A DNA stretch of 7,991 nt from Desulfobacteraceae bacterium (GTDB lineage: Bacteria > Desulfobacterota > Desulfobacteria > Desulfobacterales > UBA11574): the NCBI GenBank assembly GCA_002868985.1, contig PKTV01000484.1, positions 1 to 7,991 on the forward strand, in the 5' to 3' direction. This document shows positions 1-5,928 of this stretch, one piece after another. Under the pieces are notes generated by a model, which was not told the origin of the DNA, did no database searches, and saw nothing but the letters and a program-made list of their open reading frames with translations. Every line of letters begins with the position of its first letter. Positions within the stretch are counted from its first letter, which is position 1. A program made the translations under genes and the position numbers.

Positions 1-91
1 CGCGAGTCGATGAAAAAGCGGAGCATACATGTGAGTATGTGAGCATTTTGAAGAGGCTCGCAACGCTGTAATTGGGCGTTAGATGTATTTT
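1..91 (+). other. Probable right half of an integron attC recombination site
   Basis: Position 78-84 reads GTTAGAT, which fits the attC core-site consensus GTTRRRY and is preceded by GGGC as in many cassette ends. Upstream lies a long imperfect palindrome typical of the folded attC strand. GCGAGTC (2-8) pairs with GGCTCGC (55-61) with one G-T wobble, the A-rich arm at 10-19 roughly pairs with the T-rich arm at 43-52, and CATAC (24-28) pairs with GTATG (35-39) around a 6-base loop. The partner half-site (RYYYAAC) would lie left of the window, so only half the site is visible. No integrase and no second attC were seen. The structure and core site are read from sequence; calling it attC is inference. 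It could instead be an unrelated palindromic repeat. Confidence 0.5.
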
Positions 92-103
92 TGAGATGGC
101 TTG

Positions 104-133
104 AAAAAAGGCAGAGCCATAACTGACTCTGCC
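104..133 (-). terminator. Intrinsic terminator, minus strand
   Basis: A perfect 7-bp stem, GGCAGAG (110-116) with CTCTGCC (127-133), encloses a 10-base loop. Read on the minus strand it is followed directly by six T (the A-run 104-109). It lies about 175 bases beyond the stop of the minus-strand PEP-CTERM gene and is well placed to end that transcript. It would also insulate it from the attC-like sequence further left. Confidence 0.75.
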
Positions 134-307
134 GGTTTGAAGTCCTTTTTATTATTGTGATTCGCTCGATTTTAGCCTTCTATCGTACGTATCTCTCCTT
201 TCTTTTCCAGACCGTCGTTCCGGAATATGTGCATAATATGAAAACTGACGTCTATCAATACCCGTACGTCTATCGTTATTATCAGTTAATGGCGTGTTCA
301 ATGTAAG

Positions 308-496
308 CTATTTTTTAATTTTTTTTCGTCCAAATCCTGCAAGACCAACCAAACCAACTCCCAATAGGAACAAGGAGGCAGGCTCTGGGACGGGGATTAA
401 CTCAATTATTTTATTATCAGCAAAAACTGTCGGGATAATTATAAATCCGAATATATATATAATTAGAAGCACTGAGGCGACAAAATTTTTTTTCAT
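308..496 (-). CDS. Minimal PEP-CTERM sorting-domain protein (62 aa)
   Basis: This tiny envelope protein consists of two targeting signals and almost nothing between them. Residues 1-26 form a Sec signal peptide: KK at 2-3, a long hydrophobic core, and a plausible cleavage after VFA (24-26). Residues 27-35 are a short linker. From residue 36 there is a textbook PEP-CTERM signal: VPEPAS at 36-41, a Gly/Leu-rich transmembrane stretch at about 42-55, and a basic tail GRKKIKK. In this family the PEP motif is recognised by an exosortase, which cleaves the tail and passes the protein to the surface or extracellular matrix. Here only about nine residues lie between the signal-peptide cleavage site and the PEP motif, whereas most family members carry 100 or more. 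Start chosen: ATG at 496, with GGAAAAG 4 nt upstream on the minus strand. It stands alone, with no exosortase gene in the window. It could be a genuine small substrate or the remnant of a larger gene with an internal deletion. The domain call is firm; the biological role is unknown. Confidence 0.85.
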   Translation of the reverse strand: MKKNFVASVLLIIYIFGFIIIPTVFADNKIIELIPVPEPASLFLLGVGLVGLAGFGRKKIKK

Positions 497-710
497 AATA
501 CTTTTCCAGATAAAGCAGATATATCAAGAACGATTTTCGGTGAACGTTTAAAAGATCATCCGTATTACTTTGGATAAATGGGTAACCGTATATTTATTAA
601 GCTTCTAAAAAAGAATAATTTTTTTATTGAAAGCAACAGATGCTAAATTTTAAGGGTTTCTCAGTGAAGTTTAAAAGGAACTCGCCAAGAATCGAATGCA
701 GCAAAAAGGG

Positions 711-822
711 TTGAAGTTAAATTTTTTTATGCTGTCTATACCATTACAGGACATGCAATAATCATGCAGAATCAAACAATTAATTTGCTTCCATAGATTT
801 CAAGTAGTTACTTTAACTTCAA
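711..822. repeat. Separated 11-bp perfect inverted repeat
   Basis: TTGAAGTTAAA at 711-721 recurs as its exact reverse complement at 812-822. The arms flank 90 bases of AT-rich non-coding sequence. A T-run sits just inside the left arm and an A-run overlaps the right arm. It could bring the ends of a small RNA together, or mark a small mobile-element remnant. In such AT-rich sequence chance is also possible. Confidence 0.4.
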
Positions 823-846
823 AAAAAATATCACAACAAATTGTGA
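821..846 (-). terminator. Probable intrinsic terminator of the kor operon
   Basis: TCACAA (831-836) pairs perfectly with TTGTGA (841-846) around a 4-base loop. On the minus strand the stem is followed by A, T and then eight consecutive T (A-run 821-828). The stem is short and AT-rich, so it may be weak, but the U-tract is long. It lies about 160 nt downstream of the korBC stop, in the correct orientation. Confidence 0.5.
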
Positions 847-1004
847 AGCAAACACCACAATTGCTATTACATTTATTACACACTATGTAATTTGGGTAAC
901 AGTTAAAATAGGGGAAATTATTGAATACAACAGGATGGATTAATGCGGCCTTTAAAGAAGTTTATATAATGCCCATGGTTGGTTTTTTGTTATCCTACAA
1001 AAAT

Positions 1005-2300
1005 TTAGTCTGTCCTAACTCGTTCCAAAAGATCCAGAGAAGATTTCAGAATTGTATTCCTGAATTTGTATTTAAGGGCGGTTTTCAGCATCTCAAGATG
1101 AATGACTCTGTTCATTTTAGCAAGGACGATTAGGGCAGCCAGGGCCCAGTCGGTGGATTTGATTTTCTGTGACTTAAAGTTTGGTTGAAGAATTTCGGCT
1201 TTACAGGATGGAATGGCAACCCCGGGAGCCAGGAGGATCAGGACCGAATTATCCAAGGAATCAAAAAGATCTATCCGGCGATCCACCCCTTCCTGGCTCA
1301 ACGCCAGAATAACATCCGGTCGCTCAATGCCCGTGTAACCGATAACGTGCGGAGACAAAATAACCTCCGTTATGGAATGCCCTCTAAGAACCGTGATATT
1401 GTACTCATTTTTCTGAGTGGTTTGAAACCCGGCTGTAAGCCCTGCCAGGCACAAGATTTCACCGGCAGTGATGATCCGCTGACCGGCGTTACCCAGAATA
1501 ATCACCTTCATTATTTTTCGTTCAACAGGGTCGAACTGCGCCGTCATTTTCTTAGGCGGTGAAACCTGTTTTTGTCCGGCAGCCAGGTCTCTGTAGTGGC
1601 GCCCATATTCTTCTCTTTGGTTTTCAGGCACCGGGTTTTTGATCGGTGGCATTTTGGCGAGGGATTCTTCAATGATTTGTGGTGTGAGTCTGTTGCGTTT
1701 GGTGTAGCGCCCCGGGCATATTCCCCAGATATCAAGGATAGAAAAACCGTCAAAACGAACGGCATTTTCTATTTCTTGCAAAAGATTTTTTGCATACCCG
1801 GAACAGCGCCTGACATAGCCAGCCCCTGCCGACGCTGCGACCCGGCATATATCAAAAGGAAGTTCCAAGCGGTTTAAAAAACCGGACCCCACCTGGGCGG
1901 TCGATGGGGTGGTTGCCGAAAACTGTCCGCCGGTCATCCCAAAATTGAAGTTGTTCAAAACCAAAAGTGTCAAATCAAGATTGCGACGACATGCAGAAAG
2001 GACATGGGCACCACCGATACCCAGGCCGCCGTCTCCCATGGTTACGATGACATGAAGATGGGGTTGGGCCATTTTCAAACCGGTGGCATAGGTCAGCGCC
2101 CTGCCGTGAAGACCATGAAATGCATGGGTGTTAAAAAAGGTGTCAAATAGTCCTGAACATCCGATGTCTGTGACAATAACAATCTCTTCTCCTCTCAGAC
2201 CCATGTTCTGAAAAGCTCGATCGAGGGTTTGGGTTATCCGGTCATGAGAACACCCCGGGCAGAAAACCGGCGGCCTGCTTTTGTTCAACAAACTACCCAT
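1005..2300 (-). CDS. korB: 2-oxoacid:ferredoxin oxidoreductase, beta-gamma fusion (KorB-KorC)
   Basis: This is the thiamine-diphosphate subunit of a 2-oxoacid:ferredoxin oxidoreductase fused to the gamma subunit. With KorA it would catalyse 2-oxoacid + CoA + oxidised ferredoxin <-> acyl-CoA + CO2 + reduced ferredoxin in the cytoplasm. Residues 1 to about 250 are the beta part. CPGC (14-17), Cys48 in DIGCSG and Cys195 in GICPG are the four expected ligands of the proximal [4Fe-4S] cluster. The TPP/Mg site is GDGG (89-92) through NN (116-117) to GMTGGQ (121-126), a form usual for 2-oxoglutarate and branched-chain 2-oxoacid enzymes. From Met264 a KorC/POR-gamma domain follows: GNAGQRIITAG at 270-280, then RGHS and VILSP, running to about residue 425. 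Start chosen: ATG at 2300, with weak AAAGG 9 nt upstream; its first 8 bases overlap the end of korA, which implies translational coupling. Gamma is more often a separate gene or fused to alpha, so fusion to the C-terminus of beta is unusual. Substrate (2-oxoglutarate, pyruvate or branched-chain) is not settled by sequence. Confidence 0.9.
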   Translation of the reverse strand: MGSLLNKSRPPVFCPGCSHDRITQTLDRAFQNMGLRGEEIVIVTDIGCSGLFDTFFNTHAFHGLHGRALTYATGLKMAQPHLHVIVTMGDGGLGIGGAHVLSACRRNLDLTLLVLNNFNFGMTGGQFSATTPSTAQVGSGFLNRLELPFDICRVAASAGAGYVRRCSGYAKNLLQEIENAVRFDGFSILDIWGICPGRYTKRNRLTPQIIEESLAKMPPIKNPVPENQREEYGRHYRDLAAGQKQVSPPKKMTAQFDPVERKIMKVIILGNAGQRIITAGEILCLAGLTAGFQTTQKNEYNITVLRGHSITEVILSPHVIGYTGIERPDVILALSQEGVDRRIDLFDSLDNSVLILLAPGVAIPSCKAEILQPNFKSQKIKSTDWALAALIVLAKMNRVIHLEMLKTALKYKFRNTILKSSLDLLERVRTD

Positions 2301-3414
2301 GAGCCAAAACCTTTGCTATCTGTTTCGGGGATATCAGACGTCCGTCCATTTGCCCAAAAAAATCGATGCTTTTATCCGGCAGAATCCGCTCTATTTCTCG
2401 AACATACTGTCCGAGATTCATCTCCACAACAACCACCCGCTTAACATGTTTTGCTTTTTCCTTAATTAATTCTTCAGGCACCGGCCAGAGGGTTTTGAGA
2501 ATAAGGAGCGAAATGGGACTCCCTGAATTTTTGCACACTTGGTATACATCACGGGCAGCCCTGGCGGTAATCCCATAGGTCAAAAGAAGTGTGTCCGCAT
2601 CTTTTTCCAGAATAGTTTCGTGAAAACTGAAGCTTTTAACTTTAGAAGTCAGTTTGGTGTTGAGCCTGTCCTGAATTCGGGCAATTTCATCGGAATCGGT
2701 GGTGATGTAGCCGTCGGTCCCGTGGGTCGAAGAGGTCTGACGAACGATCACATCACCGCCGATGGGTAAAAAATAGGGAACTTTACTTTCTAAAGACACT
2801 TCAAAAGGAATAAACGGCTTTCCGGCAGGGGGAGGGGTGCGTTCAATAATGTTGGGTATATCAAAGGCATCCATATCTATATTTTCACGGGTCATGGCGA
2901 TCTCTTTGTTGGAGGCAATAAATACCGGACACCTAAATTCTTCGGCAAGATTAAAGGCGTTAATGGTCATTAAATAGCAGTCGCTAACATCTACAGGGGC
3001 CAGTACAATAACCGGCAATCCTCCGCTGTTGCCCCACCGTAAAAATTGAATATCACCGTCAGCGCCCCGGGTGGCTGAACCGGTGGACGGCCCAAGCCGC
3101 TGGACATCCACAATGACAATGGGAATCTCGCTTCCAATGGCAAAAGAAATATGCTCACTATACAGGCTGATTCCCGGTCCTGATGTGGCGGTCATGGCCT
3201 TCGTGCCCCCCATGGACGCCCCTAAACAGTAACCGATGGAAGCGATTTCATCTTCACCCTGAAGGCAGATGCCTCCCAAAGGTGGCAAAAGCTTAAGCAT
3301 GGTATTAAAAATGGTTGTTGCCGGAGTGATGGGATACCCGGCAAAAAAACGGCATCCTGAAGCAATCGCCCCCCAGGCAATTGCTTCATTACCTTCCATG
3401 AGACAAAACGCCAT
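2293..3414 (-). CDS. korA: 2-oxoacid:ferredoxin oxidoreductase subunit alpha (KorA)
   Basis: This alpha subunit supplies the pyrimidine-side half of the TPP site and the 2-oxoacid-binding loop, pairing with the beta-gamma protein encoded next. The N-terminal PYR domain begins with GNEAIAWGAIASG (8-20) and GYPITP (26-31). It continues with the EDE cluster (54-56), TSGPGISLYSE (77-87) and RLGPSTG (106-112). The C-terminal transketolase-like domain starts near residue 280 with LLTYG and includes LKTLWPVPEE. At 373 aa it matches a stand-alone KorA without an N-terminal gamma fusion. Start: ATG at 3414, with GGAG 7 nt upstream, is convincing. It is the first gene of a two-gene operon, 107 nt after the cyclophilin gene on the same strand, so read-through from that gene is possible. 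No KorD/ferredoxin-like delta subunit gene adjoins it. In the usual R-GGPSTG-PT-QxD segment this protein has R-LGPSTGSATRGADGD, which may bear on substrate choice. Confidence 0.92.
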   Translation of the reverse strand: MAFCLMEGNEAIAWGAIASGCRFFAGYPITPATTIFNTMLKLLPPLGGICLQGEDEIASIGYCLGASMGGTKAMTATSGPGISLYSEHISFAIGSEIPIVIVDVQRLGPSTGSATRGADGDIQFLRWGNSGGLPVIVLAPVDVSDCYLMTINAFNLAEEFRCPVFIASNKEIAMTRENIDMDAFDIPNIIERTPPPAGKPFIPFEVSLESKVPYFLPIGGDVIVRQTSSTHGTDGYITTDSDEIARIQDRLNTKLTSKVKSFSFHETILEKDADTLLLTYGITARAARDVYQVCKNSGSPISLLILKTLWPVPEELIKEKAKHVKRVVVVEMNLGQYVREIERILPDKSIDFFGQMDGRLISPKQIAKVLAHG

Positions 3415-3521
3415 TTTAATTCTCCAAATCCGGACAAAACCCGAACCAAATACGATATCTTATTATTTTTTCCCGTGCATTGAGGGCCCTAATAAAAAAT
3501 TATGCCACAAAAAGTCATACG

Positions 3522-4361
3522 CTAGGAAGATGTTTTTCGATGGATGGAAATAATTTTCACATCCTTAACCGGTTTTTGCCCTGAATCGACGTTGACCGCT
3601 CCGATCTTATCCGCCACATCCATTCCCTTTACCACTTTTCCAAAAACAGTGTGTTTGCCGGTGAGCCAGTCCGTATCCACCAGATTAATAAAAAACTGTG
3701 ACCCGTTGGTATTGGGACCTGCATTGGCCATGGCCAGCGAGCCGCGAACCGGTGGATGTTCTGATCCGTTTTCGGAATAGACATAACCCATATTTTCGTA
3801 AGCCTCCTTGAGGGTCAACTTGTCGAGCCTGGCCTCAAATTCTTTTTTTCTTTGATTGAGTTCTTCTTGCGAGTTAATTTTCATTGCTCGAAACAAGGGC
3901 ATCGAAATGTTTCGCTGATAGTCTTCCTGGCTGCGGATCATCAAGTAACGATGGGGTCCCTTTTGGGGACCGAACGCTTTTATTTTATCGAGACCTAGCG
4001 CTGTAGCATCGATTTCATCGGCAAAAGTATAGCCCGGTCCACCTTTCCCGTCACCCAAAGGACATCCGCCCTGGATCATGAAATTCTGGATCACCCGGTG
4101 AAAAATCAGGCCGTTGTAATAGGGACGTTTAACCTTTTTCCCGGTCTTGCTATCCTCAAATTCTTTGGTGCCTTCAGCCAGACCGATAAAATTGGCGACG
4201 GTTTTTGAGGTTTCGCTCTGGAACAGTTCCACTTCAATGTCTCCGAGAGTTGTTTGAATGACAAACACGGGATTCTCCTCTTGTTTTTTTTCACTGGTCC
4301 ATCCAATACCGGTCGTTAACAAACACAACATCACTCCGATTGTCAGGATTACATTTCTCAT
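3522..4361 (-). CDS. Exported cyclophilin-type peptidyl-prolyl cis-trans isomerase
   Basis: A 279-aa cyclophilin predicted to act in the periplasm, where it would speed proline isomerisation during folding. Residues 1 to about 23 form a signal peptide (basic MRN, hydrophobic core, small residues near WTS). The domain then begins at VFVIQTTLGDIEVEL. Active-site residues correspond to human CypA: Arg89 in FHRVIQ, Phe94 and Gln97 in NFMIQGG, the GSLAMANAGPNTNGSQFF stretch (207-224), Trp232 and His237 in WLTGKHTVFG. An insert of roughly 80 residues (about 118-201), Lys/Glu-rich and probably helical, separates FADE from RGSLAMAN and makes the protein much longer than the usual ~165-190 aa domain. 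Start: the ORF is open to 4433, but ATG at 4361 is preferred because AAGGA lies about 10 nt upstream and the signal peptide then begins at Met1. The upstream 24 codons look non-coding. No clear promoter was found. The isomerase call is firm; the insert's role is unknown. Confidence 0.92.
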   Translation of the reverse strand: MRNVILTIGVMLCLLTTGIGWTSEKKQEENPVFVIQTTLGDIEVELFQSETSKTVANFIGLAEGTKEFEDSKTGKKVKRPYYNGLIFHRVIQNFMIQGGCPLGDGKGGPGYTFADEIDATALGLDKIKAFGPQKGPHRYLMIRSQEDYQRNISMPLFRAMKINSQEELNQRKKEFEARLDKLTLKEAYENMGYVYSENGSEHPPVRGSLAMANAGPNTNGSQFFINLVDTDWLTGKHTVFGKVVKGMDVADKIGAVNVDSGQKPVKDVKIISIHRKTSS

Positions 4362-4680
4362 TTTATAAAAATCCTTTCCTTGGGCATATAAAAACACCGT
4401 TTTAAAATTCAGGGTAACGCATATCGATATCAAGATAGCCCCAAAGAGTCTATCAAAAAGTGATCTTGATTCTCATTCATTCCGATAAAGCACAAAGCCG
4501 CTTTTGCTTGGATCAGCCTTACAGCGCTTGGACTGCAATTATATTGGGGCAAGAAAAAAAGTCGCTTTTTGACATTCAGAAAATTATTCTTTATAAAAAA
4601 CATACCGGTTAACAAGGAAATGGGATTATGTTTTTTAAACCCTAAATGATCGAAAGTTGAGGATGCCACAGATTCGAGGC

Positions 4681-4721
4681 ATCAAGGGCGAAGCCGTAGT
4701 CGTCTACTGCAAGCCCTTGAT
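4681..4721. repeat. 41-nt hairpin (REP-like palindrome)
   Basis: ATCAAGGGC (4681-4689) pairs perfectly with GCCCTTGAT (4713-4721). Inside it, GTAG (4696-4699) pairs with CTAC (4704-4707) around a TCGT loop, and GC (4693-4694) with GC (4709-4710). No T-run follows on either strand, so it is not a normal intrinsic terminator. It may be a dispersed REP-like element or a structured 5' leader. One sequence cannot show whether it is repeated elsewhere. Confidence 0.6.
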
Positions 4722-4807
4722 AACGAAAAAGATAAGGTATCATCGGCTTTTCTGAAAGTTAAACAAAATGGAATTTTTTTTGAATAAATATATATCTCAT
4801 TTATAGA
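4717..4807 (+). promoter_or_regulatory. Candidate promoters for the lipoprotein gene
   Basis: Two weak sigma-70-like options are visible. TTGATA (4717-4722) and TATCAT (4738-4743) match the boxes well, but the spacer is only 15 nt and the -35 overlaps the 41-nt hairpin. TTGAAT (4780-4785) and TATAGA (4802-4807) have a 16-nt spacer, but would start transcription almost at the start codon. The first fits the gene start better. Neither is secure. Confidence 0.3.
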
Positions 4808-4813
4808 AGAGTT

Positions 4814-5878
4814 ATGAAAATGCATTTGAGTTCATTAAAGTGCCAAACAAATCAAACACATAAAATGTTTCTCCCGTTTTGTTTACGATCAATTAAGGTT
4901 AAACCGATTCAAATATTAATGCTGTTTGTGCCGCTGGTTTTTTCAGGATGCGCATATCATCAAAAAATTCCCTTTGAAAAAACAAAGACACTCTATCAGG
5001 GTCAGGACGTAAATGACAGCCTTATCCTTGGACAAACGCCATTTCTTCTTACCCACAGCAGCACATCCACCTACAACCGTATCGGTCGGCCTTCGGCTAG
5101 ATATGACGATCAGGGGGAAGAACAGATCTATGTAGACATCGAACATCCGGTCATCTATTATCTAAAACGAAACTTTATCACCCAAAAGGGTCCATATACC
5201 AATCTGATTTACCGGGTTCACTTCCCAAAGGTGCCTTTCAGTCTGTTCCCATTTTATATCACAGCCGGGAAAAACATCGGCCTCTTGGTGGTGATCACGC
5301 TCGATGCCGCCAAGAGACCTGTTCTGGTAACGACGGTCGGCACTTGCGGCTGTTATTTAGCCATCGTTCCAACCACTTTTTTGCCTCGTGATTCGCTGCC
5401 GTTGAAATGGCCGGACGATTCGATCGACATTTACGGCGAAAGATTACCGTCATGTCTGAACTTTACAAACATGAAAAATCCCAAATTACTGATCTATCTC
5501 AGACCTGGTGTTCACCGGGTCATGGATATAGCGGTTGTGGACGAAGGGACAATAAAAAAATCCACGCATTTTACCATTATACCCGCATCCTTAAAACCGA
5601 TGCAGGAATTGGAACGTATTCCAATAGACAGTAGAACAACCAGCTTTTATTACAACAAGGGCGTCTTGAAGGGCCATGTCAAGGGATCGGTGAAACCCTG
5701 GGAGTCGATCTTTTTGAGTCTGCCAAGCCTCGATTTTTTTGTGGGAAGCGACAAGATCTATGGGGATAGGAAGGAAACCGAAAACCCCTTTTATACCAGC
5801 CTTAAACCCTGGAATCGGGAAGCCTCGGATATGTGGGATTTCGTTACATTTCTGAAATTCTGGGGGTGGAGGTTATAA
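4814..5878 (+). CDS. Putative lipoprotein of unknown function
   Basis: I do not recognise the family. The protein (354 aa) begins with a polar stretch and a basic segment (RSIKVK at 25-30). A hydrophobic core (about 32-43) follows, then the lipobox FSGC with the lipidated cysteine at residue 46. Ala follows at +2, which favours the outer membrane. The mature part (about 308 aa) is soluble-looking apart from a hydrophobic segment near 152-162 (GLLVVITLDA), followed by a compact GTCGCYLAIVPTTF (about 176-189) where two cysteines and aromatic residues cluster. Its C-terminus is rich in Trp and Phe. Start is uncertain: ATG codons at 4814 and 4820 lie close together. GAAGAG upstream is better spaced for 4820, and the signal peptide n-region is long with either. 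No partner gene is adjacent; the next gene converges on it. Export and lipidation are inferred from the lipobox; function is open. Confidence 0.75.
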   Translation: MKMHLSSLKCQTNQTHKMFLPFCLRSIKVKPIQILMLFVPLVFSGCAYHQKIPFEKTKTLYQGQDVNDSLILGQTPFLLTHSSTSTYNRIGRPSARYDDQGEEQIYVDIEHPVIYYLKRNFITQKGPYTNLIYRVHFPKVPFSLFPFYITAGKNIGLLVVITLDAAKRPVLVTTVGTCGCYLAIVPTTFLPRDSLPLKWPDDSIDIYGERLPSCLNFTNMKNPKLLIYLRPGVHRVMDIAVVDEGTIKKSTHFTIIPASLKPMQELERIPIDSRTTSFYYNKGVLKGHVKGSVKPWESIFLSLPSLDFFVGSDKIYGDRKETENPFYTSLKPWNREASDMWDFVTFLKFWGWRL

Positions 5879-5898
5879 GTGTGAAGTTAATACCTGAC

Positions 5899-5922
5899 GA
5901 TTCGAATTTTAGAATTCGAATC
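5899..5922. terminator. Perfect hairpin between convergent genes
   Basis: GATTCGAATT (5899-5908) and AATTCGAATC (5913-5922) form a perfect 10-bp stem with a 4-base TTAG loop. It sits in the 50-base gap between the lipoprotein stop (5878) and the stop of the convergent small gene (5929). The position suggests a shared bidirectional transcription end or RNA 3'-end stabiliser. However, neither side has a U-tract, so classical intrinsic termination is not shown. Confidence 0.55.
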
Positions 5923-5928
5923 CAGTAT

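Larger units (their letters stand above)
497..1004. other. Gene-poor AT-rich intergenic region
   Basis: About 500 bases between the korBC stop and the PEP-CTERM start contain no ORF with coding character; the only plus-strand ORF here runs into korBC on the opposite strand and looks like a shadow. It holds the probable terminator at 821-846 and an 11-bp inverted repeat whose arms are at 711-721 and 812-822. I searched the minus strand upstream of the PEP-CTERM gene for a sigma-54 type -24/-12 element (GG-N10-GC), because some PEP-CTERM genes use one, and found none. Confidence 0.6.
4362..4813. other. Divergent intergenic region, cyclophilin and lipoprotein genes
   Basis: About 450 bases separate two divergently transcribed envelope genes. 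The 79-codon minus ORF across 4430-4669 lacks a recognisable domain and a good ribosome binding site; I do not call it a gene. The region holds a 10-bp palindrome ATATCGATAT (4421-4430), the long hairpin at 4681-4721, and AT-rich promoter-like sequence at 4717-4807. Confidence 0.55.

Noticed and set aside
248..274. Direct repeat ACGTCTATC at 248-256 and 266-274, with a similar CTATCGTACG near 180
   Set aside because: Only two exact 9-base copies with an 18-base period; too short and too few for a CRISPR array, and no operator role can be supported because they lie 3' of the nearest gene.
294..551. 85-codon plus-strand ORF across the PEP-CTERM gene
   Set aside because: It is antisense to the PEP-CTERM gene, whose minus-strand translation has unmistakable signal peptide and sorting motifs; the plus reading is low-complexity.
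921..1133. 70-codon plus-strand ORF entering korBC from the left
   Set aside because: More than half lies antisense to the 3' end of the gamma domain, no ribosome binding site is evident, and the protein has no domain-like features.
3462..3521. Possible terminator between the cyclophilin and korA (TATG/CATA before a T-run on the minus strand)
   Set aside because: The stem is only 4 bp; not enough to claim termination, so cotranscription of the two units remains open.
4421..4430. 10-bp palindrome ATATCGATAT as an operator for the cyclophilin gene
   Set aside because: Palindromes of this size in AT-rich DNA are common, and no promoter boxes are positioned around it.
4362..4433. Longer start for the cyclophilin (24 extra codons)
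   Set aside because: The extension would bury the signal peptide inside the protein; the ATG at 4361 has a proper Shine-Dalgarno and begins the signal peptide directly.
4430..4669. 79-codon minus-strand ORF upstream of the cyclophilin gene
   Set aside because: No recognisable domain, no good ribosome binding site, and composition like the surrounding AT-rich intergenic DNA; it overlaps only the unused 5' extension of the cyclophilin frame.
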